Under the pieces are notes generated by a model that was given only the letters and a program-made list of their open reading frames with translations, ran no database searches and was not told where the DNA came from. From assembly GCA_012064385.1 (NCBI GenBank), contig QRDG01000415.1, positions 3,275,931 to 3,339,930 of the forward strand: a stretch of 64,000 nt of DNA, in the 5' to 3' direction. The position numbers and the translations under genes were made by a program. The first letter of the stretch is position 1; the number at the start of each line of letters is the position of its first letter. Source of the stretch: Puccinellia tenuiflora (taxonomy: Eukaryota; Streptophyta; Magnoliopsida; Poales; Poaceae). Below, piece by piece: positions 1 to 10,193 of this stretch.

Positions 1-469
1 CCTTGGGACTTTCTTTTAAGGAACTACGGTTTTAGTACGCAATGGGGATGATGCTAGAGTAGAACTAGGGAGCCAAGAAAAAAATTGTCAAGCAAACGAG
101 GAGGGAGAAGCTAAAAGTATTTAGTTATAAAGAAGGAAATGAACACCGTTAAAAAGAGTGTCTGATGATAGAAATAAAAAACAGAGATTTTACGGTGCAT
201 TCTACTACACGAATTGGGGTGTAGTATATGGTTGATCAGACGGACGAGGTGAACTGGGTTGGTAGCGGGCTTCTCAAAATTAGGCCCATCTTAGTGCACC
301 AGTTTAGGGTTAACGGCTATATTAACGGCTCTATTAACGGCTACATACTACACATTGTTAGATCCTTGGTCGGTGTAGTATATGCCCCCGCCATCAGACA
401 AGATCATGCCCCCACCATGAACCACAACTGTCGCTCATGAACCCACCTTAGCAACGAGGTGAGGAGCCC
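1..469. other. Non-coding spacer upstream of dynamin relic, unit 1
   Basis: I see no gene here. Three imperfect copies of a ten-base unit, ATTAACGGCT-like, occur near 311-342. A short open frame over this simple repeat does not look coding. The same sequence recurs at 7411-7879. Confidence 0.6.
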
Positions 470-1292
470 GTGCTTCTACCCCGTCCGCCGCCCGCGACAT
501 CGCCGCCCGTTCCTCTGCCCGGCCCGCCGCCGCACAGGATCTACAAGCGTGGCTTGCCGGACCTCATCGACCTCCCTGGTATCACCCATGTGCCGGTCCA
601 TGGGCAACCCGATGACATCTATGATCAGATCACCAAGATAATCGGAGAGAACATCTCTCACAAGGAGAGCATCATCCTTAACGTGCTCTCAGCCAGGGTC
701 GACTTGCCGACGTGCGAGTCCATCCGCATGTCGCAGCAGGTGGACCGCACCGTTGAGGGCACGCTTGCCGTGGTCACCAAGGTTGACAGGTCGCCCGATG
801 GCCTGGTCGAGAAAGTAACAATCAATGGATGACGTGAACATTGGCCTTGGGTACGTCTGCGTCTGCAACCACATCGGTGAGGAAACATACGAGCAAGCAT
901 GCTCGATCCGCCCAGCATGTCAAGGAGCTGATCGACATGGAAATGGTGGCTGATTACAAGGCCGATCCAGGACTACATGAAGACATGGTCAGAGATCATG
1001 CATGGCCATGACAAGTTTATGAAAGCTGTGGAGAACAAGTCCAATCCGACGAGGATCACCCTCGAAGTGTTTGGTGAAGTGGACGTGGCCCATGTAAGGG
1101 TGAATGCTGACTTGGCAAGGCAGGCGTTTGACCTGAGAGCGCGACTGACAGCGTACTGGAAAAGCATAATTCTCCCTCAAATTGACAGCTTGGCTGACAG
1201 ATATCTGATAGGTTTCTGAACAATAGGAGAAAGATATATGTACCGACAAGAGCATTCAAAAGGTGAAGTGGTCACCATGTTGTCCAGCATAG
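470..1292 (+). pseudogene. Dynamin-related protein fragment (DRP4/Mx-like), unit 1
   Basis: Large GTPases of the dynamin family remodel membranes. The translation from about 539 shows the GTPase G3 region (GLPDLIDLPGI), the PVHGQPDDIYDQI stretch, CESIRMSQQVDRT and a TKVD motif (G4), matching plant dynamin-related protein 4C-type sequences. It then jumps, with frame changes near 832 and 960, to the stalk/GED end (MVADY, TWSEIMHGHDKFM, FGEVDVAHVR, QAFDLRARLTAYWKSI). The N-terminal P-loop and roughly 250 codons of the middle region are missing. Element A's LTR starts at 1293, so the 3' end is also cut. It is a dead fragment. The subfamily call comes from recalled similarity. Confidence 0.85.
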
Positions 1293-2679
1293 TGATACGT
1301 CGCAAACGTATCTACTTTTCCAAACACTTTGCTATTGTTTTGACTCTGATTATTAATGAATTTGTTTGGAACTAACCCGAACTAACGCTGCTTTCAGCAG
1401 AATTGCATTTGGTGTCTTTCTTTTGTGCAGGGTTCAGAAGTTCGCAGAAAATTCCGGAAAAAATTATAAAAAGTATTTTTGAGGGAAAAGAGCCACGGAG
1501 CCAGAAGACCGCGAGGGGGGCCACCCCAGGAGCAGGGGCGGGTCCCACCAACGGGTGGGGGCCAGGCCGTGGCAAGAGGCCGCCCCTACCCCTGGGACCT
1601 CCTATGGCGACCCCCCTTCGCTTATAAGCGCCCTCTCGACCTAAAAACGCGAGCCCCTGAACACTTTTTCCAGAAACCTTACGGAGCTCCGCCGCCATCA
1701 CGAACCCTAAATTCGGGGTCCAGGATCGCTGTTCCGGCACCCTGCCGGGGTGGAGATCGCCGCCAACGTCTCTCCATCAACCATCCATGTCGTCACCCAC
1801 CATGTGTGAGTAGTTCCTTGTTGTAGGCAAGGGGATGGAAGGGATTGAATAAGATTGCTCATGTAATTCGATGCCAAATTGTTAGGGCACGATGCCTAGT
1901 ATCCTCTATTTGTGTTAATCGTCGTTGGTACAACTAGTTGTGCTTAATGCTTGTCACTTTGGGCCCGGGTGCCATGTTTTCAGATCTGAACGCTTATGTT
2001 TGCATAAGTATAATTGTTGTTTGGATCCTATCTACTAGTTATATGCACTTGTTGTCAACCGGAACCGGAGACCCCGAGTGACAGAAACGGGGACATCGAT
2101 GGGAATGGTTGGCAACTCGAGGGTTACATGTATTCGTTGAGTGTTAATGCTTTGATCCAGTGTTCTATTAAAAGGAAAACCTTAATTGCCATTTGTTCCT
2201 TAATTGGCCCGACTGAAACTGGATGGCAGGACAAAAGATGCCGTGCAAGTTCTTATTGCAAGCACGTACGGCTAAATTAGGAATATATGCCTATGATTGT
2301 TTGATACTTGGAAGCTATTTATATGTTTATTTGCTTCGTGCTTAGTTATGTTCATTTCATTAGCTATCTTATTCATGCAACGCCCGTCTATCTGTCCCTA
2401 TGCCTACGGTGTTTTAATCCCGCTGTTTACAATCATTACTTTTACCGTTATCATTGCTATCTTTATTTTACTACTGCTGTTACTACTCTACTGCTGCCAT
2501 CAAATCACTATTACTACTGATAAATTGCTTCGAGAGAAATCCTTTTCAGGTGTGGTTGAATTGACAACTCAACTGCTAAGGCTTATAAATATTCTTTGGC
2601 TCCCCTTGTGTCGAATCAATAAATTAGGATCAAACTACCCGCGAAGACTGTTGCGATCCCCTACACTTGTGGGTCATCG
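1293..2679 (+). repeat. 5' LTR of Gypsy element A, unit 1
   Basis: The LTR begins TGATACGTCGC and matches 8705-10102 and the 3' LTR at 31558-32951. It contains a GC-rich block at about 1505-1600 and a GTGAGTAG splice-donor-like site at 1806-1813. The terminal CA has decayed to CG. A tRNA primer site follows 11 bases later. Confidence 0.9.
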
Positions 2680-2690
2680 AGACTATTTTC

Positions 2691-2708
2691 TGGCGCCGTT
2701 GCCGGGGA
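2691..2708 (+). promoter_or_regulatory. Primer binding site of element A, unit 1
   Basis: TGGCGCCGTTGCCGGGGA is complementary to the 3' end of plant tRNA-Asp, the usual primer of many grass Gypsy elements. It lies just downstream of the 5' LTR. Confidence 0.85.
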
Positions 2709-2770
2709 GCATAGCTCTATTTATAAGTTCACCTGGGAGTTTTTCTGTCTCCTGTAATTTACTCTTCATC

Positions 2771-3671
2771 ATGAAGGGTAAGCGAGATCCTAAGTTTCCA
2801 ATACTACCTTCCACCAGAAGGAAAGGTACTGCTCTGAACTCTAAAGCTACTCTTGATTCACCTACTGTTTTAAGTCAACTTGTTACACCACCTGTGAACA
2901 CTCGTCCTATTGATGATGCTTTGCTTTCTGAGTCCGCTACTGCTTCTGATAAATTTGATGATGCTTCTGCTGTGCTTGATGATGCTGGTTCTTTAGGCCC
3001 CTTTTTAGAATCTCTTGTCACTAGGTCTAAAGAAATTACAATGCCCAATGAAAATCTTACTACACCTTTTAGCTCTCCTAATCCATATAATTATGAGAGT
3101 AGGTATCCTGATGATTCCTACATTGATCTTAATGATGAGTTTATTAGACAATATATGGACTGTTCTACTTCTAAAGATCCTGATGCTTTGAGGAAATTGC
3201 TTGAAAAGCATGTTGTTAAGAATTATTTTACACCTGATACTGAGTTTGCTACCTCTCCCATATGCATTAAAGATGATGATTTTAATTTCTCTGTTGATCT
3301 TTCAGTCATATCTAATGTTGAATCTGATCCTTTTTGTGGAACTAAGGATGACAATGTTGTAGAACACATGAACAAATTAGCTTCGCTTGGCCTTCTATTT
3401 TCTGATGATAAAAAGATACAGCGTCACTATTTAGTAAAGTTGTTTCCTTTCTCATTAAAAGATGATGCCAAAGTGTGGTATAATGCTTTACCTTATGGAT
3501 CCATAAAAAGTCCTCATGAATTGCTTGATGTTTTCCTTGCAAAATATTTTCCCGCTCACATGCAGCATGAGGCTTCGCAGAGAATTTTCAATTTCAGACA
3601 ATTGGAGGATGAGCATCTCCTTAAAGCTTGGGGGAGATTCGGATCACTACTCAGGGCTCGGCCAGGGCATG
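2771..3671 (+). pseudogene. gag N-terminal part of element A, unit 1
   Basis: I chose the ATG at 2771 (MKGKRDPKFPIL) because it is the first one after the primer site; the frame is open further upstream only by chance. The product is the structural Gag protein. The capsid-type motif KDDAKVWYNALPYGSI followed by FLAKYFPAHM lies around residues 235-265. The frame is cut at 3671 by the edge of element B's LTR, at the GCATG target site. In this unit the rest of gag is absent because the duplication ends inside the Helitron. Unit 2 carries the copy still connected to the remaining gene. Confidence 0.85.
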
Positions 3672-3966
3672 TGATGAATCCCAAGTGCAGGAGATCAATT
3701 GTAGTACCTTTCGATTAGAAAAGGTTGTCGAACCCACGAGGAGCTGAAGGTATTGGTTAGAAAGAATGATAAATAAAGCAATGAAAGATGCAAATGTTTT
3801 TGGGATTTTCAGTTGTATGATTGCAAAGATAATAAAAATGTCGAAAGTAAATAGTAACAGTTGAAAGCCCAATCCTTTATGTGGCAAGAGGACAAGCTCA
3901 AATGGTGTGTAACTTATATGTGGAAAACGTTTCCGAGGGCGGCATAGATATCACTAGGCATAGAGA
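3672..3966 (-). repeat. LTR fragment of Gypsy element B, unit 1
   Basis: TGATGACTCCC-like start (here TGATGAATCCC) at the GCATG target site. The 295 bases match the left edge of B's LTRs at 11095 and 24435. The piece is cut at 3966 by the Helitron. Confidence 0.88.
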
Positions 3967-4654
3967 TCTATTATATACTAAAAGCAGAATACGAGGGTCT
4001 AAAATAGAGCCACCACGTTGAGCCACATCACCCAATTTATTTTTAATAGTTGGATCTAAAATCTATGGTAGGATTTAAGCAAACAACGTAACATAATTAT
4101 GTTCCATATACACACGTGTGGTCGCTGCCACGCTAGATAGATTAAAGAAAATTCTCGCCCTCCCGCGTGACCCAGCCTACTCGGCACCAACGCATCCAAA
4201 CACTTGCCTCCCTCCTGATCGTAGTTCATCCATGAATTAATCTATTAGGACTTAGCACTCCGGCATCTCTGGCAGCCATCAATACCTACGCTAGCACCCG
4301 TAAAAAAAATACCTACGCTAGCATCAAACTAAAGGAGGATCAGCGGTTGTATAAGATCAAATCACGAGATGCTTCACCAAGCAATTGGGGATTAGAGCAA
4401 CTCCAGCCGTTGGCCCCCCCAGGCCGAATTGCCGGCGGTTTTTTGGCCCTGCTGGGGGGCGCCGGCGAAAAAAAATGGCGTGTGGTTGGAGTGGTTCCCA
4501 GTCGTGACCCCCAGACGGTACGGCGAAAACAAGACGTAATTTCATCAAATTCGACGAAACTTCATAAAATTCGACGAAACTTCATAATATTCGGTGATAA
4601 TTAGCGATATTTTACAATAAAACTAAAAAAAAAGAAAAAAAACTGCGGCGGCGT

Positions 4655-5770
4655 CTACAGCCCAAGGCGGTTGTAGAAGACGGTGTAGTCCTCCCCGTCG
4701 TCGGAGTCGCCGCCGCCGCCATAGCTCGGAGGAGCAGCAGGGGCACGCCCGGCCTCGCCGTCGCCGCCGGTGCCTGGCTCCTGCTTCGGCGTCAGCCACC
4801 GGCTGGTGCTGGTGCCGGCCTCCTCGTCGTCGTCCAGGACGACGACCTCCGGCGAGGCACGACGGCTGCGGCGCCTGTAGCGCGCGAAGGCCTCCCGCTG
4901 CTCGGCCTCGACGCGCCGTTTGCGCTCCTCCTCCTCCCGCTCGTGGTCGCGGGCCGACCACGCACAGGCGAAATCCTCCGGCGTAGGAGGGACGTCGTCG
5001 AGGCTGGCCGCTAGGGCGGCCGCCATCGCGGCCTCCTCGTCGTAGGGCTCCTCCTTGACGACGGCCTTCTTTCTGAAGGCCTTCTTCAGGGCGCGGCCGA
5101 CGACGCCGGTGCCGGGCTCCCGCTTCGGCGTCAGTAGGTGGGAGGAGCTCCCGCTCCCGCCGCCGGTGCCCGGCTCCCTGATGACGATGCCGCGCGAGGG
5201 CGCCGCCGGCTCTTGCTTGATGACGCTGGCGAGCGGCGTCGAGGAGCGGGCTCCTGCGTCGGAGGAGGAGGACGACGAGCACGCCATCCTCCTCGGCTCC
5301 CATCCGTGCCGCCGTCCCCTCCTCGCCGGGCCCTGCAGCGGCGGCTCATTACCGCCCTCGATGTGGTCGAGGACGGCCTGGAGGGAGCGGCCGGGGACTC
5401 CCCACCAGTCCTTCCGGCCCTCGCTGTTGTTGCGGGAGGGGGCGAGGTCCTTCGGGCCGGGGAAGTCGTTGAGCTGCCGCTCGTGGCGGTCCTCGAAGAA
5501 AGGCACCCACGTCGAGGAGTTCTCCGGGTGCCAGGCGGGATCCTCCTGCTGCTCCGCCGTCAGCTCATCGCGGACGGCGTAGATCTCGGCCCACCGCCGG
5601 TCGGCGGTGGGGATGGGGGGGATCGGGATCCCCATCTGGCTGAGCCGCCATCCTCCTCCGGGGAGCTTCATGGCGGGTGGGCATGGGTAGCCCGCCTCGT
5701 GAAGGAGGCGTGCCTCCCGCTCCTTAAGCCAGTTCCGGCCGAAGCCGTTCGCCGCCGCGCCGCTAGCCAT
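4655..5770 (-). CDS. Harbinger-borne uncharacterised grass protein, unit 1
   Basis: This 371-codon uninterrupted ORF starts with an ATG about 100 bases below a TATTTATTTA box. I recognise it only as a repetitive, uncharacterised grass family whose members carry a WW-x-x-PGRSLQAVL-x-HIEGGN block (residues about 122-141). The N-terminus has EREARLLHEAGYPCPP. The second half repeats K-x-E-P motifs (IKQEP at 184-188, KREP at 216-219, VKEEP at 238-242, KQEP at 329-332). Residues 244-259 fit the ubiquitin-interacting motif pattern (acidic, hydrophobic, Ala252, Ser256, acidic). A basic stretch near 284-304 could be nuclear targeting. It ends with an acidic DSDDGEDYTVFYNRLGL tail. Function is unknown. 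It may be a captured gene or a TE accessory protein. Confidence 0.7.
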   Translation of the reverse strand: MASGAAANGFGRNWLKEREARLLHEAGYPCPPAMKLPGGGWRLSQMGIPIPPIPTADRRWAEIYAVRDELTAEQQEDPAWHPENSSTWVPFFEDRHERQLNDFPGPKDLAPSRNNSEGRKDWWGVPGRSLQAVLDHIEGGNEPPLQGPARRGRRHGWEPRRMACSSSSSSDAGARSSTPLASVIKQEPAAPSRGIVIREPGTGGGSGSSSHLLTPKREPGTGVVGRALKKAFRKKAVVKEEPYDEEAAMAAALAASLDDVPPTPEDFACAWSARDHEREEEERKRRVEAEQREAFARYRRRSRRASPEVVVLDDDEEAGTSTSRWLTPKQEPGTGGDGEAGRAPAAPPSYGGGGDSDDGEDYTVFYNRLGL

Positions 5771-5870
5771 TGGGTGTGGTGTGCGCTCGGTGATCGAGAG
5801 GAAGCGCGGCGAGGGTGTATGCTCGGTGAGGAAGTGCGGCGAGTGTGTGATCGGCGGTGTGCGGGTGCAG

Positions 5871-5880
5871 TAAATAAATA
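5871..5880 (-). promoter_or_regulatory. TATA-like box of the Harbinger ORF, unit 1
   Basis: Read on the minus strand this is TATTTATTTA in an otherwise GC-rich region, about 100 bases upstream of the ATG at 5770. Spacing and composition suit a core promoter; there is no direct evidence of use. Confidence 0.45.
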
Positions 5881-6292
5881 CCGGCGGGGGAGAGGGCGGG
5901 GCAGTAATAACTACGGCGCGCCTAACTCCGCCGCGTGGCCGATTTGACTCGACGGCGGTACGCCTGACCGGCGGCAGAGCAGTAATGCGACGCGGAAGGC
6001 GAGGCGATGAGGACGACGAAACGGTTGTGCCGCTGACAGGGCGGGCCCGCCGGAGCTTCGCGCGGTTTCCCTCGGTTCCGCGCCGTTTCGCGCCATTTTC
6101 CCTTTCGCCGGCGTCCCCAGGCCGAACCCGGGGCGCTGGGTTCGGCCTGGGACGCCGGATAAAAATTGGGCCAAATCCGGCGAAAAAAGAGGCCTTGGGG
6201 GGGGCGCTGGGGGGGGCGACTACGGGAAAAATGATCCGCCGGCGTCAAAAAGGGGTCCTGGGGGGCTCTCGGGGGAACGACTGGAGTTGCTC

Positions 6293-6456
6293 TTAGCACT
6301 TCGGCATCGCTGCCCGCCATTAATATATTTGCTTGCCGTTTCTGAAGTGTTCATCAGGTTAAGGGAGGAACGGGAGTTGAAGAAGGATCATTCGATGTTT
6401 GCATCAGATCCTGCCTCGCCAAGTGCTTTTGGACGCGAGGGACTAAGCTTGCTAGC
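6293..6456. repeat. Diverged direct repeat of 4249-4391 flanking the Harbinger element
   Basis: CTTAGCACTTCGGCATCGCTGC here resembles CTTAGCACTCCGGCATCTCTGG near 4250. The later part (CCTCGCCAAGTGCTTTTGG) resembles TTCACCAAGCAATTGGGG near 4373. It looks like an old duplication of about 150 bases inside the Helitron, with the Harbinger element between the copies. Confidence 0.45.
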
Positions 6457-7879
6457 GTGAAGATAGTTGTCGATTGGTCGTGCCGATTATTGTCGAGCTA
6501 CTACACTACACAAGGGGCGTGAAGGCACAGAGGCGGTATCAAGGGCAGAGCCAGGTGACCACGTCATCACCGTAGGTACGTACACGCACCAAGTATATAC
6601 TCCGTATGTCGCTGCATTCTCTGTCGCGTACGCCGATACCTGTTGAAGCTTGATCCATCTAAAATTTGTGACACAGTGTTGGTGTTAATAGCCTTGCTAC
6701 AGCTTAACCCAACTAATCAACATGCACATAAGACAAAAGCTAGGGAGTTGTTGGGGCGGAGGAAGTTGAACCTTGAATAAGAAGACTTCAAAATGTTAGA
6801 AGTAGGGGAGCAAGAAGCCAAGAATAGAAGTTTGTGTCGAAGTCAGACTTAGACTCGGTAACGCATTGTGTTTGTCTAGAAATCTACAAATGTGCTTGAG
6901 TCCTCTTGTCGTATACTTTTCTTATATGCTTGTATTTTACGCATTTAATTTACTGAAATGGAAAATGCCTGAAAGTTTTTAAGACTGTATGGTTCATATA
7001 GGTTTCTGGGAAAAAAATGTATGGATGCTAATCCCTTCCATGAACCATGATACCGCGTTGACACGGAATCAGAAGTAACTGCAGTCCACCGATGGATCAA
7101 ACATGGGGTACGGGAATACAATGGAGACAGTGGGTTGCCGCTGGTATGACATAGAGGTGCTCAAAGGTGGGCAATGAGGTGGGGCACCAGTTCAACGTCG
7201 AGGCGGGGAAGAGAGAGGGAGAAAATAGGAATTTAGTTTGGGAGAGAATGAGAGGGTTATAACATGCACTATGTGGTAGGAAAGAGATTCAATGCGAGCT
7301 ACGAATCAGTTCGATACTAGAGTTTGCGAGGTGGACCATATCTAGAGAAGTAGACATGTCTAGCGGTGTGGTTTCGGACAAACTGCGGACGAATGGACAA
7401 ATTGGGATGTCCTTGGGACTTTCTTTTAAGGAACTACGGTTTTAGTACGCAATGGGGATGATGCTAGAGTAGAACTAGGGAGCCAAGAAAAAAATTGTCA
7501 AGCAAACGAGGAGGGAGAAGCTAAAAGTATTTAGTTATAAAGAAGGAAATGAACACCGTTAAAAAGAGTGTCTGATGATAGAAATAAAAAACAGAGATTT
7601 TACGGTGCATTCTACTACACGAATTGGGGTGTAGTATAGGGTTGATCAGACGGACGAGGTGAACTGGGTTGGTAGCGGGCTTCTCAAAATTAGGCCCATC
7701 TTAGTGCACCAGTTTAGGGTTAACGGCTATATTAACGGCTCTATTAACGGCTACATACTACACATTGTTAGATCCTTGGTCGGTGTAGTATATGCCCCCG
7801 CCATCAGACAAGATCATGCCCCCACCATGAACCACAACTGTCGCTCATGAACCCACCTTAGCAACGAGGTGAGGAGCCC
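6457..7879. other. Non-coding start of duplication unit 2
   Basis: I see no gene or recognisable transposon end in 6457-7410. Bases 7411-7879 repeat 1-469, including the ATTAACGGCT-like triplication. Confidence 0.5.
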
Positions 7880-8704
7880 GTGCTTCTACCCCGTCCGCCG
7901 CCCGCGACATCGCCGCCCGTTCCTCTGCCCGGCCCGCCGCCGCACAGGATCCACAGCGTGGCTTGCCGGACCTCATCGACCTCCCTGGTATCACCCATGT
8001 GCCGGTCCATGGGCAACCCGATGACATCTATGATCAGATCACCAAGATAATCGGAGAGAACATCTCTCTCACAAGGAGAGCATCATCCTTAACGTGCTCT
8101 CAGCCAGGGTCGACTTGCCGACGTGCGAGTCCATCCGCATGTCGCAGCAGGTGGACCGCACCGTTGAGGGCACGCTTGCCGTGGTCACCAAGGTTGACAG
8201 GTCGCCCGATGGCCTGGTCGAGAAAGTAACAATCAATGGATGACGTGAACATTGGCCTTGGGTACGTCTGCGTCTGCAACCACATCGGTGAGGAAACATA
8301 CGAGCAAGCATGCTCGATCCGCCCAGCATGTCAAGGAGCTGATCGACATGGAAATGGTGGCTGATTACAAGGCCGATCCAGGACTACATGAAGACATGGT
8401 CAGAGATCATGCATGGCCATGACAAGTTTATGAAAGCTGTGGAGAACAAGTCCAATCCGACGAGGATCACCCTCGAAGTGTTTGGTGAAGTGGACGTGGC
8501 CCATGTAAGGGTGAATGCTGACTTGGCAAGGCAGGCGTTTGACCTGAGAGCGCGACTGACAGCGTACTGGAAAAGCATAATTCTCCCTCAAATTGACAGC
8601 TTGGCTGACAGATATCTGATAGGTTTCTGAACAATAGGAGAAAGATATATGGTATCGACAAGAGCATTCAAAAGGTGAAGTGGTCACCATGTTGTCCAGC
8701 ATAG
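7880..8704 (+). pseudogene. Dynamin-related protein fragment (DRP4/Mx-like), unit 2
   Basis: This is the second copy of the relic at 470-1292, with the same internal deletion, so the deletion predates the duplication. It has extra damage of its own: a one-base loss near 7952 and a two-base gain near 8068, each shifting the frame. The GTPase G3/G4 region and the GED-type C-terminal part (FGEVDVAHVR, AFDLRARLTAYWKSI) are both recognisable. It ends at element A's LTR. Confidence 0.85.
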
Positions 8705-10102
8705 TGATACGTCGCAAACGTATCTACTTTTCCAAACACTTTGCTATTGTTTTGACTATGATTATTAATGAATTTGTTTGGAACTAACCCGAACTGATGC
8801 TGTTTTCAGCAGAATTGCATTTGGTGTCTTTCTTTTGTGCAGGGTTCAGAAGTTCGCGGAAAATTCCGAAAAAATTATAAAAAGTATTTTTGAGGGAAAA
8901 GAGCCACGGAGCCAGAAGACCGCGAGGGGGCCACCCCAGGAGCAGGGGCGGGTCCCACCCACGGGTGGGGGCCAGGCCGAGGCAGGAGGCCGCCCCTGCC
9001 CCTGGGACCTCCTCTGGCGACCCCCCCTTCGCTTATAAGCGCCCTCTCGACCTAAAAACGCGAGCCCCCGAACACTTTTTCCAGAAACCTTACGGAGCTC
9101 CGTCGCCATCACGAACCCTAAATTCGGGGTCCAGGATCGCTGTTCCGGCACCCTGCCGGGGTGGAGATCGCCGCCATCGTCACCGCCAACGCCTCTCCAT
9201 CAACCATCCATGTCGTCACCCACCATGTGTGAGTAGTTCCTTGATGTAGGCAAGGGGATGGAAGGGATTGAATAAGATTGCTCATGTAATTCGATGCCAA
9301 ATTGTTAGGGCACGATGCCTAGTATCCTCTATTTGTGTTAATCGTCGTTGGTACAACTAGTTGTGCTTAATGCTTGTCACTTTGGGCCCGGGTGCCATGT
9401 TTTCAGATCTGAACGCTTATGTTTGCATAAGTATAATTGTTGTTTGGATCCTATCTACTAGTTGTATGCACTTGTTGTCAACCGGAACCGGAGACCCCGA
9501 GTGACAGAAATGGGGACATCGATGGGAATGGTTGGCAACTCGAGGGTTACATGTATTCGTTGAGTGTTAATGCTTTGATCCGGTGTTCTATTAAAAGGAA
9601 AACCTTAATTGCCATTTGTTCCTTAATTGGCCTGACTGAAACTGGATGGCAGGACAAAAGATGTCGTGCAAGTTCTTATTACAAGCACGTACGGCTAAAT
9701 TAGGAATATATGCCTATGATTGTTTGATACTTGGAAGCTATTTATATGTTTATTTGCTTCGTGCTTAGTTATGTTCATTTCATTAGCTATCTTATTCATG
9801 CAACGCCCGTCTATCTGTCCCTATGCCTACGGTGTTTTAATCCCGCTGTTTACAATCATTACTTTTACCGTTATCATTGCTGTCTTTATTTTACTACTGC
9901 TGTTACTACTCTACTGCTGCCATCAAATCACTATTACTACTGATAAATTGCTTCGAGAGAAATCCTTTTCAGGTGTGGTTGAATTGACAACTCAACTGCT
10001 AAGGCTTATAAATATTCTTTGGCTCCCCTTGTGTCGAATCAATAAATTAGGGTCAAACTACCTGCGAAGACTGTTGCGATCCCCTACACTTGTGGGTCAT
10101 TG
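8705..10102 (+). repeat. 5' LTR of element A, unit 2
   Basis: TGATACGTCGC start, length 1398. It matches 1293-2679 and 31558-32951. The terminal CA has decayed to TG. A GC-rich leader block lies at about 8930-9010 and a GTGAGTAG donor-like site at 9229-9236. Confidence 0.9.
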
Positions 10103-10113
10103 AGACTATTTTC

Positions 10114-10131
10114 TGGCGCCGTTGCCGGGGA
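10114..10131 (+). promoter_or_regulatory. Primer binding site of element A, unit 2
   Basis: Same 18 bases as at 2691-2708, complementary to the 3' end of plant tRNA-Asp, 11 bases after the LTR. Confidence 0.85.
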
Positions 10132-10193
10132 GCATAGCTCTATTTATAAGTTCACCTGGGAGTTTTTCTGTCTCCTGTAATTTACTCTCCATC

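Larger units (their letters stand above)
4395..6292 (-). mobile_element. PIF/Harbinger-type element with one ORF, unit 1
   Basis: The inverted termini GAGCAACTCCAGCCG and CGACTGGAGTTGCTC are flanked on both sides by TTA (4392-4394 and 6293-6295), the three-base target duplication typical of PIF/Harbinger. The length is 1898 bases. No DDE transposase or Myb-like ORF is visible, so it depends on enzymes from elsewhere. The single long ORF is on the minus strand. Confidence 0.85.
1..6456. repeat. Tandem segmental duplication, unit 1 (left end cut by window)
   Basis: Bases from position 1 onward match bases from 7411 onward almost exactly, with single-base differences and a few small indels that shift the offset from 7410 to about 7423. 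The match ends at 6456, just after a GCTAGC, where this unit joins the start of unit 2. It carries the dynamin relic, element A's 5' LTR and gag start, a piece of element B's LTR, and the left half of a Helitron with a complete Harbinger element. The small indels (for example about 12 bases near 1765 against 9178) show the copies are not simply one sequence entered twice. Confidence 0.93.
3967..6456 (+). mobile_element. Helitron, 5' part only, unit 1
   Basis: It begins TCTATTATATACTAAAAG directly after an A, the typical Helitron 5' end. It is cut at 6456 by the duplication junction, so this copy has no 3' hairpin or CTAG end and should be immobile. It contains a complete Harbinger element. 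Confidence 0.85.

Noticed and set aside
228..440. Open frame over the ATTAACGGCT repeats
   Set aside because: Short, low-complexity and without similarity to anything I know. It changes start between the two units.
5055..5947. Long plus-strand frames opposite the Harbinger ORF
   Set aside because: GC-rich shadow frames. The minus-strand frame has the recognisable conserved block and a sensible start and TATA box.
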